Shown: positions 8,915 through 17,757, counted from the stretch's first letter. The stretch is 64,000 nt of DNA from an uncultured Verrucomicrobiales bacterium (GCA_937893015.1 CALBJX010000094.1:62001-126000), one strand, 5' to 3'. Made by a program: numbers and translations. The notes: generated by a model not told the origin, from the sequence alone.

Positions 8915-9331
8915 TCAGCGTTTCAGGGCTTTCACAACGTGGGTAACCACGCCGAAGAATTCCGCCTGCATGCCGGGGGTGAGGGTGATGGGTGAGAAGG
9001 CCGGGTTTTCGGGGATCAGCCGCACGGCGTTGCCGCGCTTTTCCAAACGCTTGACGGTGAAGGCACCATCCACGGCGGCAATGATGATGTCGCCGTCGTG
9101 CGCAGCGAGGCTGCGGTCAACCACGAGCACGTCGCCGTCCCCGATGCCCGCGCCGATCATGCTTTCGCCGCGGGCGCGGATGAAGTAGGTGGCGGCGGGG
9201 TGGCGCACGCAGAGCTCGTTGAGGTCCAGCGTGCCGTCAATGTCGCCGCGGGCGGGGGAAGGGAAACCCGCCGCCACACCCTCCGCAAAGAGGGGGATTT
9301 TTTCTGTCTCCGGTTTCGTGTCGTCCGTCAT
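8915..9331 (-). CDS. umuD: UmuD-like S24 autoprotease of a translesion polymerase
   Basis: The ATG at 9331 gives 138 residues, nearly the same as E. coli UmuD (139). The catalytic Ser57 lies in G-E-S-M-I-G and Lys94 in A-F-T-V-K-R. The self-cleavage site would be Ala21-Gly22 in V-A-A-G-F-P-S-P-A; all three are offset by three from E. coli Ser60, Lys97 and Cys24-Gly25. RecA filaments normally trigger cleavage of this family, giving the active subunit of DNA polymerase V. It starts 14 nt after the recN stop, so the two DNA-repair genes likely share a transcript. No umuC follows; the next gene on this side is the unrelated SPFH gene. Confidence 0.85.
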   Translation of the reverse strand: MTDDTKPETEKIPLFAEGVAAGFPSPARGDIDGTLDLNELCVRHPAATYFIRARGESMIGAGIGDGDVLVVDRSLAAHDGDIIIAAVDGAFTVKRLEKRGNAVRLIPENPAFSPITLTPGMQAEFFGVVTHVVKALKR

Positions 9332-9344
9332 GAGGGTAGGGGTA

Positions 9345-11000
9345 TCAGCGGCCGTTGAGGAGGTCGCGAGCGTGGGCAGCGGCGGTGTCGCCCTTGGTGC
9401 CGAGCATGCGCATGAGCTCGTTGACGCGTGCTTCGGCCTCCACCTCACGGAGTCGGGAGACGGTGCGGCCGTTCTCCACGCCCTTGGAGATGAGGTAGTG
9501 GTGGTCGGCGAGCGCGGCGACCTGCGGGAAGTGCGTGATGGCAATCACCTGGTGTTCCGTGCCGAGCTCGCGCATCTTCATGCCCACGGCGCGGGCGATT
9601 TCGCCGCCCACGTTCGCGTCGATTTCATCGAAGACCAGCAGCGGGGTGTCGTCCTGCTTGGCCAGCGCACTCTTGAGGGCGAGCATCACACGCGCCAGCT
9701 CGCCGGAGGAGGCAATGAGACGCAGCGGCTTCAGCGGTTCCCCGGGGTTGGGGCCGAAGAGGAATTCCGCGTTTTCGAGACCATGGGCAGCGGGGGTGTC
9801 CTCCGCATGCAGCTCCGCGCGGAAGAGGGATTGGCGGAAGCCCAGCTGCGCCGCGTGCATGAGAAAATCCTTTTCCAGACGCGGGGCGGCTTTGCGGCGG
9901 GCGGCGGAGAGTGCTTGCCCCGCCTCCTGCACGGCGGCGCGGGCCTGTTTCTCGGCGGCCTCCAGCTCGGCGAGCCTATCCTCGCGGTTGTCGATGGCAT
10001 CCAGCCGCTCGCGGCAGGCGGCGAGATGGGCCTGAATGGCCTCGAAATCTGCGCCGTACTTGCGTTTCAGTGTGTCGAGCAGGGCGACGCGGGCTTCCAG
10101 CGCGGCCAGCTCTTCGGGGTCGCCGCCGAGGGAGTCGGCGTAGTCGTTGAGGGTGTCCGCGACCTCCTCCAGCTCCTCGATGATGCCGTCCAGCGGGGCG
10201 ATTTTGGCATGCAGCGAGGCGTCTAAGCGCGTGAGCTCGCGGCCGAGTCGCACCACTTGGTGCAGCTGCGAGAGCAGGGAGGTATCCGAGCCGTCGATGA
10301 GCTGCGCCATGGGGAGTGCCGTGTCGCGCAGACGCCCTGCGTTGCGGGCACGCTGCCAACGGGTTTCCAAATCAGCCACCTCTTCCGCGGTGAAGGCGGC
10401 CTGCTCAATCTCCTCCGTCTGGTGGCGCAGGAAGTCCAGCTCGCGCTCGTTGGCCTGTTCGCTCTCGGCAAGCTCGCGGTAGGCGGCGCGGGCCTCTTGC
10501 CACGCGCGGTAGGTGTTTTTGTAGGCATCGAGCAGCGCGGCATCGTCCGCAAAGGCATCCAGCAGGGTGAGCTGGCGCTCCTGAGAGGTGAGGGAGCGGT
10601 GCGCCTCCGGGTGGTGGCGGTCCACCAAGCCCGCGCCGATGTCGCGCAGCAGATGCTGGGTGACGGGGGTATTGTTGATGAACTGGCGGTTGGCCGTGGC
10701 GGTGATGACGCGGCGGATGAGCAGCAGCCCGTCCTCGCAGGGGGGCACGCCCGCCTCCTCCAACTGTGCATTCACGCCCTCGGGGCGGGAGAGTTGGAAC
10801 ACGGCTTCGATGCTGCATTGTGTCTCGCCGCTGCGGATGAGAGCCTTGTCCGCGCGCTCGCCCAGCACCAGCGCGATGCCGCCCATGATGACGGATTTGC
10901 CCGCGCCCGTTTCACCCGTGATGCCGAGAAAGCCCGCGGCGGGTTCCCAGAGAAGTTCATCCACGAGGGCGAGGTTGCGAATCTTGAGGAGGGTCAGCAT
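9345..11000 (-). CDS. recN: DNA repair protein RecN
   Basis: An SMC-like ATPase of 551 residues (family usual about 550) acting in double-strand break repair. The Walker A motif G-E-T-G-A-G-K-S is at residues 29-36. The middle third is coiled coil. The ABC-type signature L-I-A-S-S-G-E-L-A-R-V-M-L-A-L-K and the Walker B L-V-F-D-E-I-D-A-N-V-G-G-E-I-A are near the C-terminus. It heads a recN-umuD unit. Its promoter overlaps that of the divergent hydrolase gene at 11066. No obvious LexA-type palindrome is seen there. Confidence 0.95.
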   Translation of the reverse strand: MLTLLKIRNLALVDELLWEPAAGFLGITGETGAGKSVIMGGIALVLGERADKALIRSGETQCSIEAVFQLSRPEGVNAQLEEAGVPPCEDGLLLIRRVITATANRQFINNTPVTQHLLRDIGAGLVDRHHPEAHRSLTSQERQLTLLDAFADDAALLDAYKNTYRAWQEARAAYRELAESEQANERELDFLRHQTEEIEQAAFTAEEVADLETRWQRARNAGRLRDTALPMAQLIDGSDTSLLSQLHQVVRLGRELTRLDASLHAKIAPLDGIIEELEEVADTLNDYADSLGGDPEELAALEARVALLDTLKRKYGADFEAIQAHLAACRERLDAIDNREDRLAELEAAEKQARAAVQEAGQALSAARRKAAPRLEKDFLMHAAQLGFRQSLFRAELHAEDTPAAHGLENAEFLFGPNPGEPLKPLRLIASSGELARVMLALKSALAKQDDTPLLVFDEIDANVGGEIARAVGMKMRELGTEHQVIAITHFPQVAALADHHYLISKGVENGRTVSRLREVEAEARVNELMRMLGTKGDTAAAHARDLLNGR

Positions 11001-11008
11001 GGTTTGGC

Positions 11009-11052
11009 TTGCGTTACGGCGTCATTATGGCATAATGGGCGGCGAGCTTCAA
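11009..11052. promoter_or_regulatory. Overlapping divergent promoters of recN and the MBL-fold gene
   Basis: Plus strand: TTGCGT at 11009-11014, a 16-nt spacer, CATAAT at 11031-11036. Minus strand: TTGAAG at 11052-11047, a 17-nt spacer, CATAAT at 11029-11024. The two -10 boxes are adjacent and form a palindrome (CATTATGGCATAATG), so the two polymerases would compete. Confidence 0.6.
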
Positions 11053-11065
11053 TCCCTAGTTTGGT

Positions 11066-11851
11066 ATGCAGATACTTTTCCTCGGCACCGGTACATCCAC
11101 AGGCGTTCCCCAAATCGGCTGCGACTGCCCCGTCTGCACGCAGGCGAAGGAGCCGGGCTCGCGCAACCACCGTTGGCGCTCTTCCATTCTGGTGCGCACG
11201 GCGACCACAACGCTGCTTGTGGATTCCTGCCCCGACCTGCACCAACAGGCCCTGGAGCACGACCTGCGGGAGATTGACGCCATCCTCTACACCCACGAAC
11301 ACCTTGACCACGTGGCCGGATTCGATGAGCTCCGCGCCTTCTGCTGGCACCGCGACACGCGCTTGCCGCTGTATGCGGGCACGGGCACGATGCGGCAGCT
11401 CAAGCGCATGTATGCCTGGGCCTTCTCGGAGGAAAATACGTGGAAGGGCTACATCCAACCCGCCGCCCATGACCACGGAGGTAAACCTTTTGTCATCGGC
11501 GATATCGAGGTGACGCCCGTGCTTGTGCAACACGGCTTCGTGGAGACCTACGGCTACGTCTTCCGTCACGGCAGCAGGAGTTTCGGCTATGTGCCGGACA
11601 TCAAAGAGCTGCCCGAAGCCTCCGCGCCGAAGCTGATGCACTTGGACGCCCTGGCCATGGACGGCCTCTGCTATCCGCAGCACCGCACCCACCTGACTGT
11701 CGATGAAAACATTGCGCTCATGCAGCGCCTCGCCCCTAAGATGGGCTACATCACCCACAGCGGGCACCGCTTGGATTACTACAAGCTCCGCCGGGAACTT
11801 CCCTCCTTCATGGCCCCCGCCTACGACGGCCTGACGCTGGAGCTCTGCTGA
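11066..11851 (+). CDS. Metallo-beta-lactamase-fold hydrolase (PhnP-like)
   Basis: A 261-residue cytoplasmic protein of the PhnP-like branch, whose known members are phosphodiesterases. Evidence: an N-terminal L-F-L-G-T-G-T-S-T-G-V-P, the extra zinc-site motif C-D-C-P-V-C at about 20-25, the metal motif T-H-E-H-L-D-H at about 76-82, a later V-Q-H-G-F metal histidine region, and I-T-H-S-G-H near the end. No phosphonate genes are nearby, so a role in phosphonate use cannot be inferred. It is monocistronic with a terminator right after it. Confidence 0.8.
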   Translation: MQILFLGTGTSTGVPQIGCDCPVCTQAKEPGSRNHRWRSSILVRTATTTLLVDSCPDLHQQALEHDLREIDAILYTHEHLDHVAGFDELRAFCWHRDTRLPLYAGTGTMRQLKRMYAWAFSEENTWKGYIQPAAHDHGGKPFVIGDIEVTPVLVQHGFVETYGYVFRHGSRSFGYVPDIKELPEASAPKLMHLDALAMDGLCYPQHRTHLTVDENIALMQRLAPKMGYITHSGHRLDYYKLRRELPSFMAPAYDGLTLELC

Positions 11852-11881
11852 ACCCACCCACCTTGACCCACTTCGCCGAAC

Positions 11882-11913
11882 AAAAAAGGACACCCATTCG
11901 GGTGTCCTTTTTT
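11882..11913. terminator. Bidirectional terminator between MBL-fold gene and tRNA-Cys
   Basis: A6-GGACACCC, a 4-nt loop, and GGGTGTCC-T7. The stem and the flanking A/T runs are symmetric, so it can stop the plus-strand hydrolase gene and the minus-strand tRNA. Confidence 0.85.
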
Positions 11914-11916
11914 GAG

Positions 11917-11990
11917 AGGCGGGAGTGGGATTTGAACCCACGAATGACGGTTTTGCAAACCGTTGCCTTAGGCCACTTGGCTATCCCGCC
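11917..11990 (-). tRNA. tRNA-Cys (anticodon GCA)
   Basis: Reads as a 74-nt cloverleaf on the minus strand. The acceptor stem is GGCGGGA/TCCCGCC with discriminator U, typical of tRNA-Cys. The anticodon arm is ACGGT-TTGCAAA-ACCGT with GCA at 34-36. The T arm contains GGTTCAAATCC. The 3' CCA is not encoded. A terminator hairpin follows immediately. Confidence 0.95.
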
Positions 11991-12085
11991 GCTGTCGCAA
12001 GCACTGTTGCGTGGTTGCGGGGTGAGTATACAGGGGCGTGGCGGGAGCGTCAAGTGATTTTTGCGTTTTTTTGCGTCAGAACGAA

Positions 12086-12120
12086 AAAAACGGCCCCTTC
12101 CCGCGGCGGGGAGGGGGCCG
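12086..12120 (-). terminator. Terminator of the PEP-CTERM gene at 12.1 kb
   Basis: A GC hairpin (GGCCCC...GGGGCC, with an inner CCC/GGG) is followed on the minus strand by seven T. It lies about 20 nt after the stop codon. Confidence 0.75.
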
Positions 12121-12141
12121 GATGCGGAAAGCGGACGCACT

Positions 12142-13041
12142 TTATGAGCGGCGGCGGCGCGAAAGCATCCCCGCGAGGGCAAGGAGGCTGAGGCTTGCCG
12201 TAGCGGGTTCCGGGGTGACGCCGCCCGAGAAGGCAATGTTGCCGATGGCGGCATAAGTGAACTCTTGTGCGGAGCCGAGGGCGTAGGGCGTGGTGACGCA
12301 GTGGTTCAGCTCAAAAGGCAATCCGGTGTTGTGCTCGGATACCCCGGCAAGGGTCAGCGTCAGGCTGTACGCCGTGTCGTCTATGAGCATGACCGGGGTG
12401 TCGAAGTCGATGACGCTGCGAGCGGCGGACATAATCGTCGCGGGAGAGGTGGTGAACTCGATGCCGTCCTTATAGATGCTGCCGGAGTTGCTGCGCAGGT
12501 GTTCATCCCGTTCGGCGATGGCGTTGACGGAGAGGGTGACGGGGGCGTTCGGGTCGCTTCTGCGGATAAGAGTGCCGTCTGCACGGCGCAGTTCGTAGTG
12601 AAAGCTCAGGTCATAGGGACTGCGTACGCCTTCGCCGTCGTAGGTGCTCACCGCACCGTCCACGGTGTTGAGATGCAGACGCAGCAGGGCCCAGTCCACC
12701 ATCATGCGGTCCATGGCGAAGGCGGTGTGTCCGGAGGTGCTGTTCACCTGCGCCGTCCAGTTGAGGGTGTAGCGGAAGCTGCTCGCATCGCCCATGGAGC
12801 AGGAGACGCTGGTGAGACTGCGGGCGTCGCCGTAGGGCTCCGCTTCTTCCGGTGTGCGTTTGATGAAGAGCGGGTCGCTCATGGTGGCGGAGACGTCCGA
12901 GGCAGACAGGGCTCCCGTGGGGCTGACGATACTGTTGCGTATGGTTTTGGCGTCCGTGGCATTGTTGCTGATGATGAGGTTTTCCGCCATGGCCGGGAAG
13001 GCGAGCAGCGGCATCAGTCTGATGATGGTGTGGAATCTCAT
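12142..13041 (-). CDS. Secreted protein with PEP-CTERM-like sorting tail
   Basis: The ATG at 13041 (M-R-F-H-T-I-I-R-L-M) opens a signal peptide ending near A-M-A-E-N, giving 299 residues. The body is Ser/Thr-rich and probably beta-structured; no enzyme motif is seen. The C-terminus reads T-P-E-P-A-T-A-S-L-S-L-L-A-L-A-G-M then S-R-R-R-R-S. That is the Pro-Glu-Pro, hydrophobic helix and Arg cluster of PEP-CTERM-type sorting signals, which route proteins to the envelope by an exosortase. It shares this tail with the two genes near 30 kb. No exosortase gene is in the window. Confidence 0.75.
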   Translation of the reverse strand: MRFHTIIRLMPLLAFPAMAENLIISNNATDAKTIRNSIVSPTGALSASDVSATMSDPLFIKRTPEEAEPYGDARSLTSVSCSMGDASSFRYTLNWTAQVNSTSGHTAFAMDRMMVDWALLRLHLNTVDGAVSTYDGEGVRSPYDLSFHYELRRADGTLIRRSDPNAPVTLSVNAIAERDEHLRSNSGSIYKDGIEFTTSPATIMSAARSVIDFDTPVMLIDDTAYSLTLTLAGVSEHNTGLPFELNHCVTTPYALGSAQEFTYAAIGNIAFSGGVTPEPATASLSLLALAGMLSRRRRS

Positions 13042-13264
13042 TGTGATAATCAGGGTTGGTTGAGTCCCTTTTTTATAAGCAGGGGGAGGCTTCCCGTCCA
13101 CACCTTTTCGGGAACTGTTTCATCCCTGTTCCCGTCTGTTTTTCCGCTGTTCCAGCTGCGGCGCTTGATGGGCGTGCGCGGGGCCTTGTTGCGGGGGCGC
13201 GGAATTTGCCCGAGCCTGCGTTGCGCTCGCTGCGAATTTGCTCGCTTTGCGGGGCGGTGTGTGG

Positions 13265-13270
13265 TAGAAT
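13265..13270 (+). promoter_or_regulatory. -10 box of the SDR/GH75-like/sulfatase operon
   Basis: TGG-TAGAAT, an extended -10 type, ends 9 nt before the ATG at 13280. No good -35 match is visible. Confidence 0.45.
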
Positions 13271-13279
13271 CGCACGCGT

Positions 13280-14110
13280 ATGAGGTATGAGCACGTGGTG
13301 ATAACAGGGGCGTCCTCGGGCTTCGGTGCAGCCTTTGCACGGAAGCTGGCGGGGTGCTGTGCGCATCTCATGCTCGTGGCGCGGCGAGCGGAGGTGCTCG
13401 CGGCGCTTGCGGAGGAGCTGACTGCGGCGCATGAGGGGCTGCGTGTGATGGTGCGCCCCTGCGATTTGTCGCAGGAAGCAGAGCGCACGGCGCTGGGCGC
13501 AGAGCTGGCGGAACTGCCGCAGGGCTCCCTGCTGCTGGTGAACAACGCGGGCTTGGGCGACTACGGCTCTTTCGGCACGAGCGCACCCGAGCGCAACCGC
13601 CTGCTGTTGCAGGTGAATGTGATGGCGGTGACGGAACTTGCCCGCGCCGTGGTGCCGCGGTTGGAGGAGCAGGGGGGTGCCGTCATCAATCTTGCGTCCT
13701 TGGCGGCAGATGTGTTTATCCCTGATTTCGCGCTGTATGCGGCGAGCAAGGCTTACATCGCCTCCTTCAGCGAGGCCCTGAGGCTGGAGCTGAAGGCATC
13801 GGGCGTTCCCGTGTTGGCGGTTTGCCCCGGTCCTGTGCATACGGGCTTCGGCGAGGTGGCACGCCGCACAGGCTGCTCCAACGGCTACTCTTCCTTCAAG
13901 AAATGGTTTTACACGCCCATTGACACTGTGGTGGACGGCTCCCTCAAGGCTCTGGAGCGCGGCAAGGCTCGTTTTTACCCCTCCAAACGCATCCGCTTCG
14001 TGGGCTTCATCGCCCGCAATGTTCCGCTGTGCCTGCTGCGCATCGTGATGGGGCGTCGCCCCCGCAAGGTCGTCCGTCTTGCTGCATCTGAACCCTCCCC
14101 CTCTGCATGA
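13280..14110 (+). CDS. Short-chain dehydrogenase/reductase (SDR)
   Basis: A 276-residue classical SDR. The nucleotide-binding T-G-A-S-S-G-F-G is at 10-17, N-N-A-G at about 89-92, a Ser in N-L-A-S-L, and the catalytic Y-A-A-S-K. A Rossmann-fold NAD(P)-dependent oxidoreductase is certain; the substrate is not. The C-terminal 30 residues are basic and hydrophobic (F-V-G-F-I-A-R-N-V-P-L-C-L-L-R) and may touch the membrane. Its stop overlaps the next start (ATGA at 14107-14110), so it is coupled to the GH75-like gene. Confidence 0.85.
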   Translation: MRYEHVVITGASSGFGAAFARKLAGCCAHLMLVARRAEVLAALAEELTAAHEGLRVMVRPCDLSQEAERTALGAELAELPQGSLLLVNNAGLGDYGSFGTSAPERNRLLLQVNVMAVTELARAVVPRLEEQGGAVINLASLAADVFIPDFALYAASKAYIASFSEALRLELKASGVPVLAVCPGPVHTGFGEVARRTGCSNGYSSFKKWFYTPIDTVVDGSLKALERGKARFYPSKRIRFVGFIARNVPLCLLRIVMGRRPRKVVRLAASEPSPSA

Positions 14111-15477
14111 ATCGCCGCCGTTCCCGCTTTTCGTTCTTCACTTGGTTCCGCGTTTGCCTGTTGGGCATTGCTGCAGGTGCCGCAGGCTCTCTGTACACGC
14201 CGTACCCCGCGCAACTCGTGCGTGCGCTGCGGGAGAATCCTGCGCCCAAGACCATCGTGAAGCACATCGTGAAAGAGGTGCCCGGTGAGGCACCGCCCGC
14301 CCCGGAGCCTGAGGTGAAGGTGGTGCAGGCATGGCACCCCGAGAATGCTTTTGCGATGCCCGCCATTCAGCTGCCGCCGTTCCCGCCCGCGCTGCCCGAG
14401 AAGGTGGAGCCGGGGCGTTTCGAGCACATCAACACCATCGCCCCGGGCTTCAATATGCACAGTTCGGTGCTCTTTGCCCCCGGCACAACCGCCTTCGCCG
14501 ACCGCAAAAAGAAGGATGCCTACATGCTGAAACTTTCCATGCAGCTCTATCTGCCCCACGCGGCGGACGGCAAGGAGCTGCTGCAGGCCAACCCCAAGCT
14601 GCCGCAGGTGCTGGCAAACTATGAGGGACTGATGACGAACGCTAAGGTTTCCCCGTGGTTCCGCTCCTTGTACCTGCACAAGCAGAACCGCCTCCGCAAG
14701 ACGGCGGCGACGCTCGACCGCCTGCTCGACCGCCACAATTTTTACGATACGGACACCATCCTCCAGATGAGCGCACCCAAGACGGGGCGCAAGGTGCTTT
14801 GGGTGCAGGCGGACATGGATGTGGTGTCCGACGGCTCGGACGGCGATCGCCTGCCGACCATGCCCGACAAGGTGCTCAAGAGCGATTACTACCAGCCGAC
14901 CACCTCCTACCGATGGAAAAAGACGGGCACCACGCCGAACCCCCTGCTGAAGGTCTGGGAGAATCGTCTGGACCGCTTGCAGAAGGATAAATCTGCCTCC
15001 AAGGAAGCCATCGCCGATGCAAAAGCGACGGTGTATGACCTCCGAAATTGCAGCTTCCTGTTGGCGGAGTATGACCCCTTCATCGTGATTCCGCTCACCT
15101 TCAAGGAGGGCAAAGATGACAGCTACCGCCCGCAGCCCGGGGACTACGCCGCCGTGATTGTGGAAGACCGTGTGTTCCCCGCCATCGTGGGCGACTTCGG
15201 CCCCAATTACAAGACGGGGGAGGCCTCTCTGCGTCTTGCTAAGCTGGTGAATCCCAAGGCGACATCGCTTGCCCGCCCTGTGTCCGATTTGAATGTCTCC
15301 TACCTGATTTTCCCGAATACGAAGGAACCCGTCAACACAGCCCCCGATTACGCTCGTCTGAACGCCCGTTGTCGTGAGCTGCTGGATGACATCGGCGGTC
15401 TCGGGGCGGCGGCAAAGTATCAGACCATCGACGACCTGCTGGCTCCCAAGCCCGCAGAATCCGCCCCGGCCAAATAA
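14107..15477 (+). CDS. Secreted/anchored glycoside hydrolase family 75 (chitosanase)-like protein
   Basis: A 456-residue protein with a basic N-terminus and a membrane helix (about 11-30), then a Pro-rich linker (about 55-95). The later part has a D-M-D-V-V-S-D-G-S-D-G-D-R acidic segment (about 235-250). Further on is A-I-V-G-D-F-G-P-N-Y-K-T-G-E-A-S-L-R-L near 360-380. These resemble the conserved acidic and G-E-A-S motifs of fungal-type chitosanases (GH75). The assignment is by motif only and moderate. It overlaps the SDR gene by four bases and precedes the sulfatase by 13 nt. Confidence 0.5.
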   Translation: MNRRRSRFSFFTWFRVCLLGIAAGAAGSLYTPYPAQLVRALRENPAPKTIVKHIVKEVPGEAPPAPEPEVKVVQAWHPENAFAMPAIQLPPFPPALPEKVEPGRFEHINTIAPGFNMHSSVLFAPGTTAFADRKKKDAYMLKLSMQLYLPHAADGKELLQANPKLPQVLANYEGLMTNAKVSPWFRSLYLHKQNRLRKTAATLDRLLDRHNFYDTDTILQMSAPKTGRKVLWVQADMDVVSDGSDGDRLPTMPDKVLKSDYYQPTTSYRWKKTGTTPNPLLKVWENRLDRLQKDKSASKEAIADAKATVYDLRNCSFLLAEYDPFIVIPLTFKEGKDDSYRPQPGDYAAVIVEDRVFPAIVGDFGPNYKTGEASLRLAKLVNPKATSLARPVSDLNVSYLIFPNTKEPVNTAPDYARLNARCRELLDDIGGLGAAAKYQTIDDLLAPKPAESAPAK

Positions 15478-15490
15478 GCCTTCCGTGTCT

Positions 15491-17713
15491 ATGAAGCGCG
15501 TTCTCTTTTCCCTGCTGTCTTTTGCCTTGGCCGCTTCCCCGCTGTTTGCCGCTGCGGAAAAAGCGCCCAACATCATTCTCATCCTCGTGGACGACATGGG
15601 CTGGGGGGATTTTTCACCCAACATGAAGGGGCAGCCCGGTGCTGACGGACCTACGATTCAGACCCCCAAGCTGGCGCAGATGGCGAGCCTCGGTGTGCAG
15701 CTGCGGCAGCACTACACCGCCGCTCCCGTGTGTGCGCCCGCACGTGCGTCTCTGTTCAGCGGCGTGCATCAGGGCCATGCGGAGGTGATTCGCAACAACA
15801 GCTTCGATGCCGCTTTGGAAAACTCCCACACGCTCGCGAGTGTGCTGAAAGAAGCGGGGTATGCCACCGCGCTCATCGGCAAGTGGGGCATCGGCGGCGG
15901 CAAGGAGCAGGGCGGCACACCGACGACTTCCGCCGCGTGGCCGACCAAGCGCGGGTTCGACTACTTCTTCGGCTACCACAACCACATCGCGGGGCACCGC
16001 CACTATCCCAAAGAGGAATCCGCCATCGACCCCGACACGCATTGCAACGCCGTGTGGGATAATGACACCGTCATCACGGAGCAGCTGGACACCTGCTATT
16101 CGACGGATCTCTTCACCGCACGCGCCAAGAAGTGGGTCGTCGAGACGCACGCGGCGGCCCCCGACAAACCCTTCTTCCTGGCACTCACGCTCATTGCGCC
16201 GCACGCCCGCCTGGCCGTGCCCTCCGTGCCGTACCCCGCGGGCGGCGGGCTGAAGGGCGGCGTGCAGTGGCTCGGCACCCCCGGGCACATGATTAACACC
16301 GCCGAGGGCAAGTGGGATACCTATCTCTCTCCTTACGCCGACCGCGCGGCGTGGCAGGGCTACGCTGAGAAACGCTTCGGCACGGGCGCGGAAGCCGCTC
16401 TGGAGGCCGCCCAACGTCACGCGACGATGATAACCCGCGTGGATGATGCCGTGGGCGACCTGATGCAGCTGCTCCGCGAGCTCGGGATTGACGACAACAC
16501 CTTCGTTGTCTTTACCAGCGACAACGGCCCCCACAATGAGCCCGGAGCCGTGGGGGCGCAGGAGGGGCACCCCGCGCCGCGGCAGAACCCCGCCTTCTTC
16601 CGCAGCTACGGCATCTTCGACGGCATCAAGCGCGATGTGCTGGAGGGCGGTCTGCGCGTGCCCTGCATCGTGTACGCACCCAAGCTCATTCAGCGCGGCG
16701 TGGTGAACACCGCGGACGCCTCCCAGTTCCAGGACTGGATGGCCACCTTCGCGGACCTTGCGGGCGTCCCCAAGCCCATGCGTTGCGACGGCGTGTCGCT
16801 GCTGCCCCTGTTGCGCGGTGAGAAGCCGAACGAGGGCGTGGTGTATGCCGAGTATGCCTTCGGCGGCAACACGCCGCCGTATCCCGACTTTACCCCCGGC
16901 CGCGGGAGCCACCCGCGCGGGGAGCAGCAGGTCATCTTCTTCCGCGATGCCGAGAGCGGCAAGCTGCTCAAAGCCGAGCGCACGAACATGCAGACGGGTG
17001 AGGAGGATTTTGAGATTTACGATGTGCAGGCCGATACGCACGAGGCGCACAACCTCGCCGCGCAGTATGCCGACAAACAGCCCGAACTCCGCGCCGCCGC
17101 CGCCTACAACCGCCGCGCCTACGATTACTACCGCGACCCCGCCATCGGAAAACGCGGCAATCCCTGCGGCGGCTTCCGGCCCTATGACGCGCAGCTCGTG
17201 CCCGCCAATGCACCCGCCGCGGTGCAGGGGGGCTGGCAGATGCGCCGCGTGGCGGGGGGCGCGCCGTGGGTGCCTGATTTTGACACCTTGCCGAATGCAG
17301 CGGCTGCCGAGGTGACAGGCGTCGAAAACCCCTTCGCCATCGAACTGCCCGCCGGCACTGTGACGGAATTCCGCGGTTTCATCGAGGTGCCTTGCGACGG
17401 CGTATGGCACTTCCGGCTGACCGCCGATGGCGGCGTCGGCACGCGTGCCTACATGAAGATGCACAACTTCCAACTCATCGATGCGGATGTGAACTACACC
17501 CCCGGCACCGCCGCCGATTGCTCCGCCGCTGCCAACGCGGAGGAAGCTCTGCCCGACAAGACCGGCAAGAAAGGCGTCCCCCTTCGCGCCGGGATGCATG
17601 AGATCACCCTCACGGTGGTGCAGGGCGTGTCGTCCCCCGGTAAACTTCGCCTCGAATGGCAGAAAGAGGGTGAACCTCGCACGGATGTTCCTGCCGAGCA
17701 GTTGAAGAGGTAA
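15491..17713 (+). CDS. Secreted sulfatase (arylsulfatase family)
   Basis: The ATG at 15491 opens a clear signal peptide (M-K-R-V-L-F-S-L-L-S-F-A-L-A-A), giving 740 residues. The catalytic motif C-A-P-A-R is at Cys81-Arg85; Cys81 would be converted to formylglycine. Metal-binding V-D-D-M-G-W-G-D lies just before and S-D-N-G-P-H further on. The last 130 residues form an extra beta-rich domain (F-R-G-F-I-E-V-P-x-D-G-V-W-H-F-R-L-T-A-D-G-G) like the PA14/CBM-type tails of mucin and glycosaminoglycan sulfatases. It likely removes sulfate esters from host glycans in the periplasm or outside; exact substrate unknown. Last gene of its operon. Confidence 0.9.
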   Translation: MKRVLFSLLSFALAASPLFAAAEKAPNIILILVDDMGWGDFSPNMKGQPGADGPTIQTPKLAQMASLGVQLRQHYTAAPVCAPARASLFSGVHQGHAEVIRNNSFDAALENSHTLASVLKEAGYATALIGKWGIGGGKEQGGTPTTSAAWPTKRGFDYFFGYHNHIAGHRHYPKEESAIDPDTHCNAVWDNDTVITEQLDTCYSTDLFTARAKKWVVETHAAAPDKPFFLALTLIAPHARLAVPSVPYPAGGGLKGGVQWLGTPGHMINTAEGKWDTYLSPYADRAAWQGYAEKRFGTGAEAALEAAQRHATMITRVDDAVGDLMQLLRELGIDDNTFVVFTSDNGPHNEPGAVGAQEGHPAPRQNPAFFRSYGIFDGIKRDVLEGGLRVPCIVYAPKLIQRGVVNTADASQFQDWMATFADLAGVPKPMRCDGVSLLPLLRGEKPNEGVVYAEYAFGGNTPPYPDFTPGRGSHPRGEQQVIFFRDAESGKLLKAERTNMQTGEEDFEIYDVQADTHEAHNLAAQYADKQPELRAAAAYNRRAYDYYRDPAIGKRGNPCGGFRPYDAQLVPANAPAAVQGGWQMRRVAGGAPWVPDFDTLPNAAAAEVTGVENPFAIELPAGTVTEFRGFIEVPCDGVWHFRLTADGGVGTRAYMKMHNFQLIDADVNYTPGTAADCSAAANAEEALPDKTGKKGVPLRAGMHEITLTVVQGVSSPGKLRLEWQKEGEPRTDVPAEQLKR

Positions 17714-17722
17714 AACAAGGCT

Positions 17723-17748
17723 GCCCGACAAATCTTCATTTGTCGGGC
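17723..17748. terminator. Hairpin between sulfatase and L,D-transpeptidase genes
   Basis: An 11-bp stem (GCCCGACAAAT) with a CTTC loop between two converging genes. The T run is weak. The core CGACAAAT/ATTTGTCG is the same word seen in the repeats at 20.98, 21.2 and 29.0 kb. Confidence 0.6.
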
Positions 17749-17757
17749 TACAGCTAT

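Noticed and set aside
8915..9544. Longer start for the UmuD-like protein (209 residues)
   Set aside because: The extra N-terminus overlaps recN, is Ser/Thr/Arg-rich low complexity, and the ATG at 9331 gives exactly UmuD length and residue spacing.
11000..11065. LexA operator in the recN promoter
   Set aside because: The only palindrome there is the pair of -10 boxes; no TGTTC-type or CTGT-type dyad is visible.
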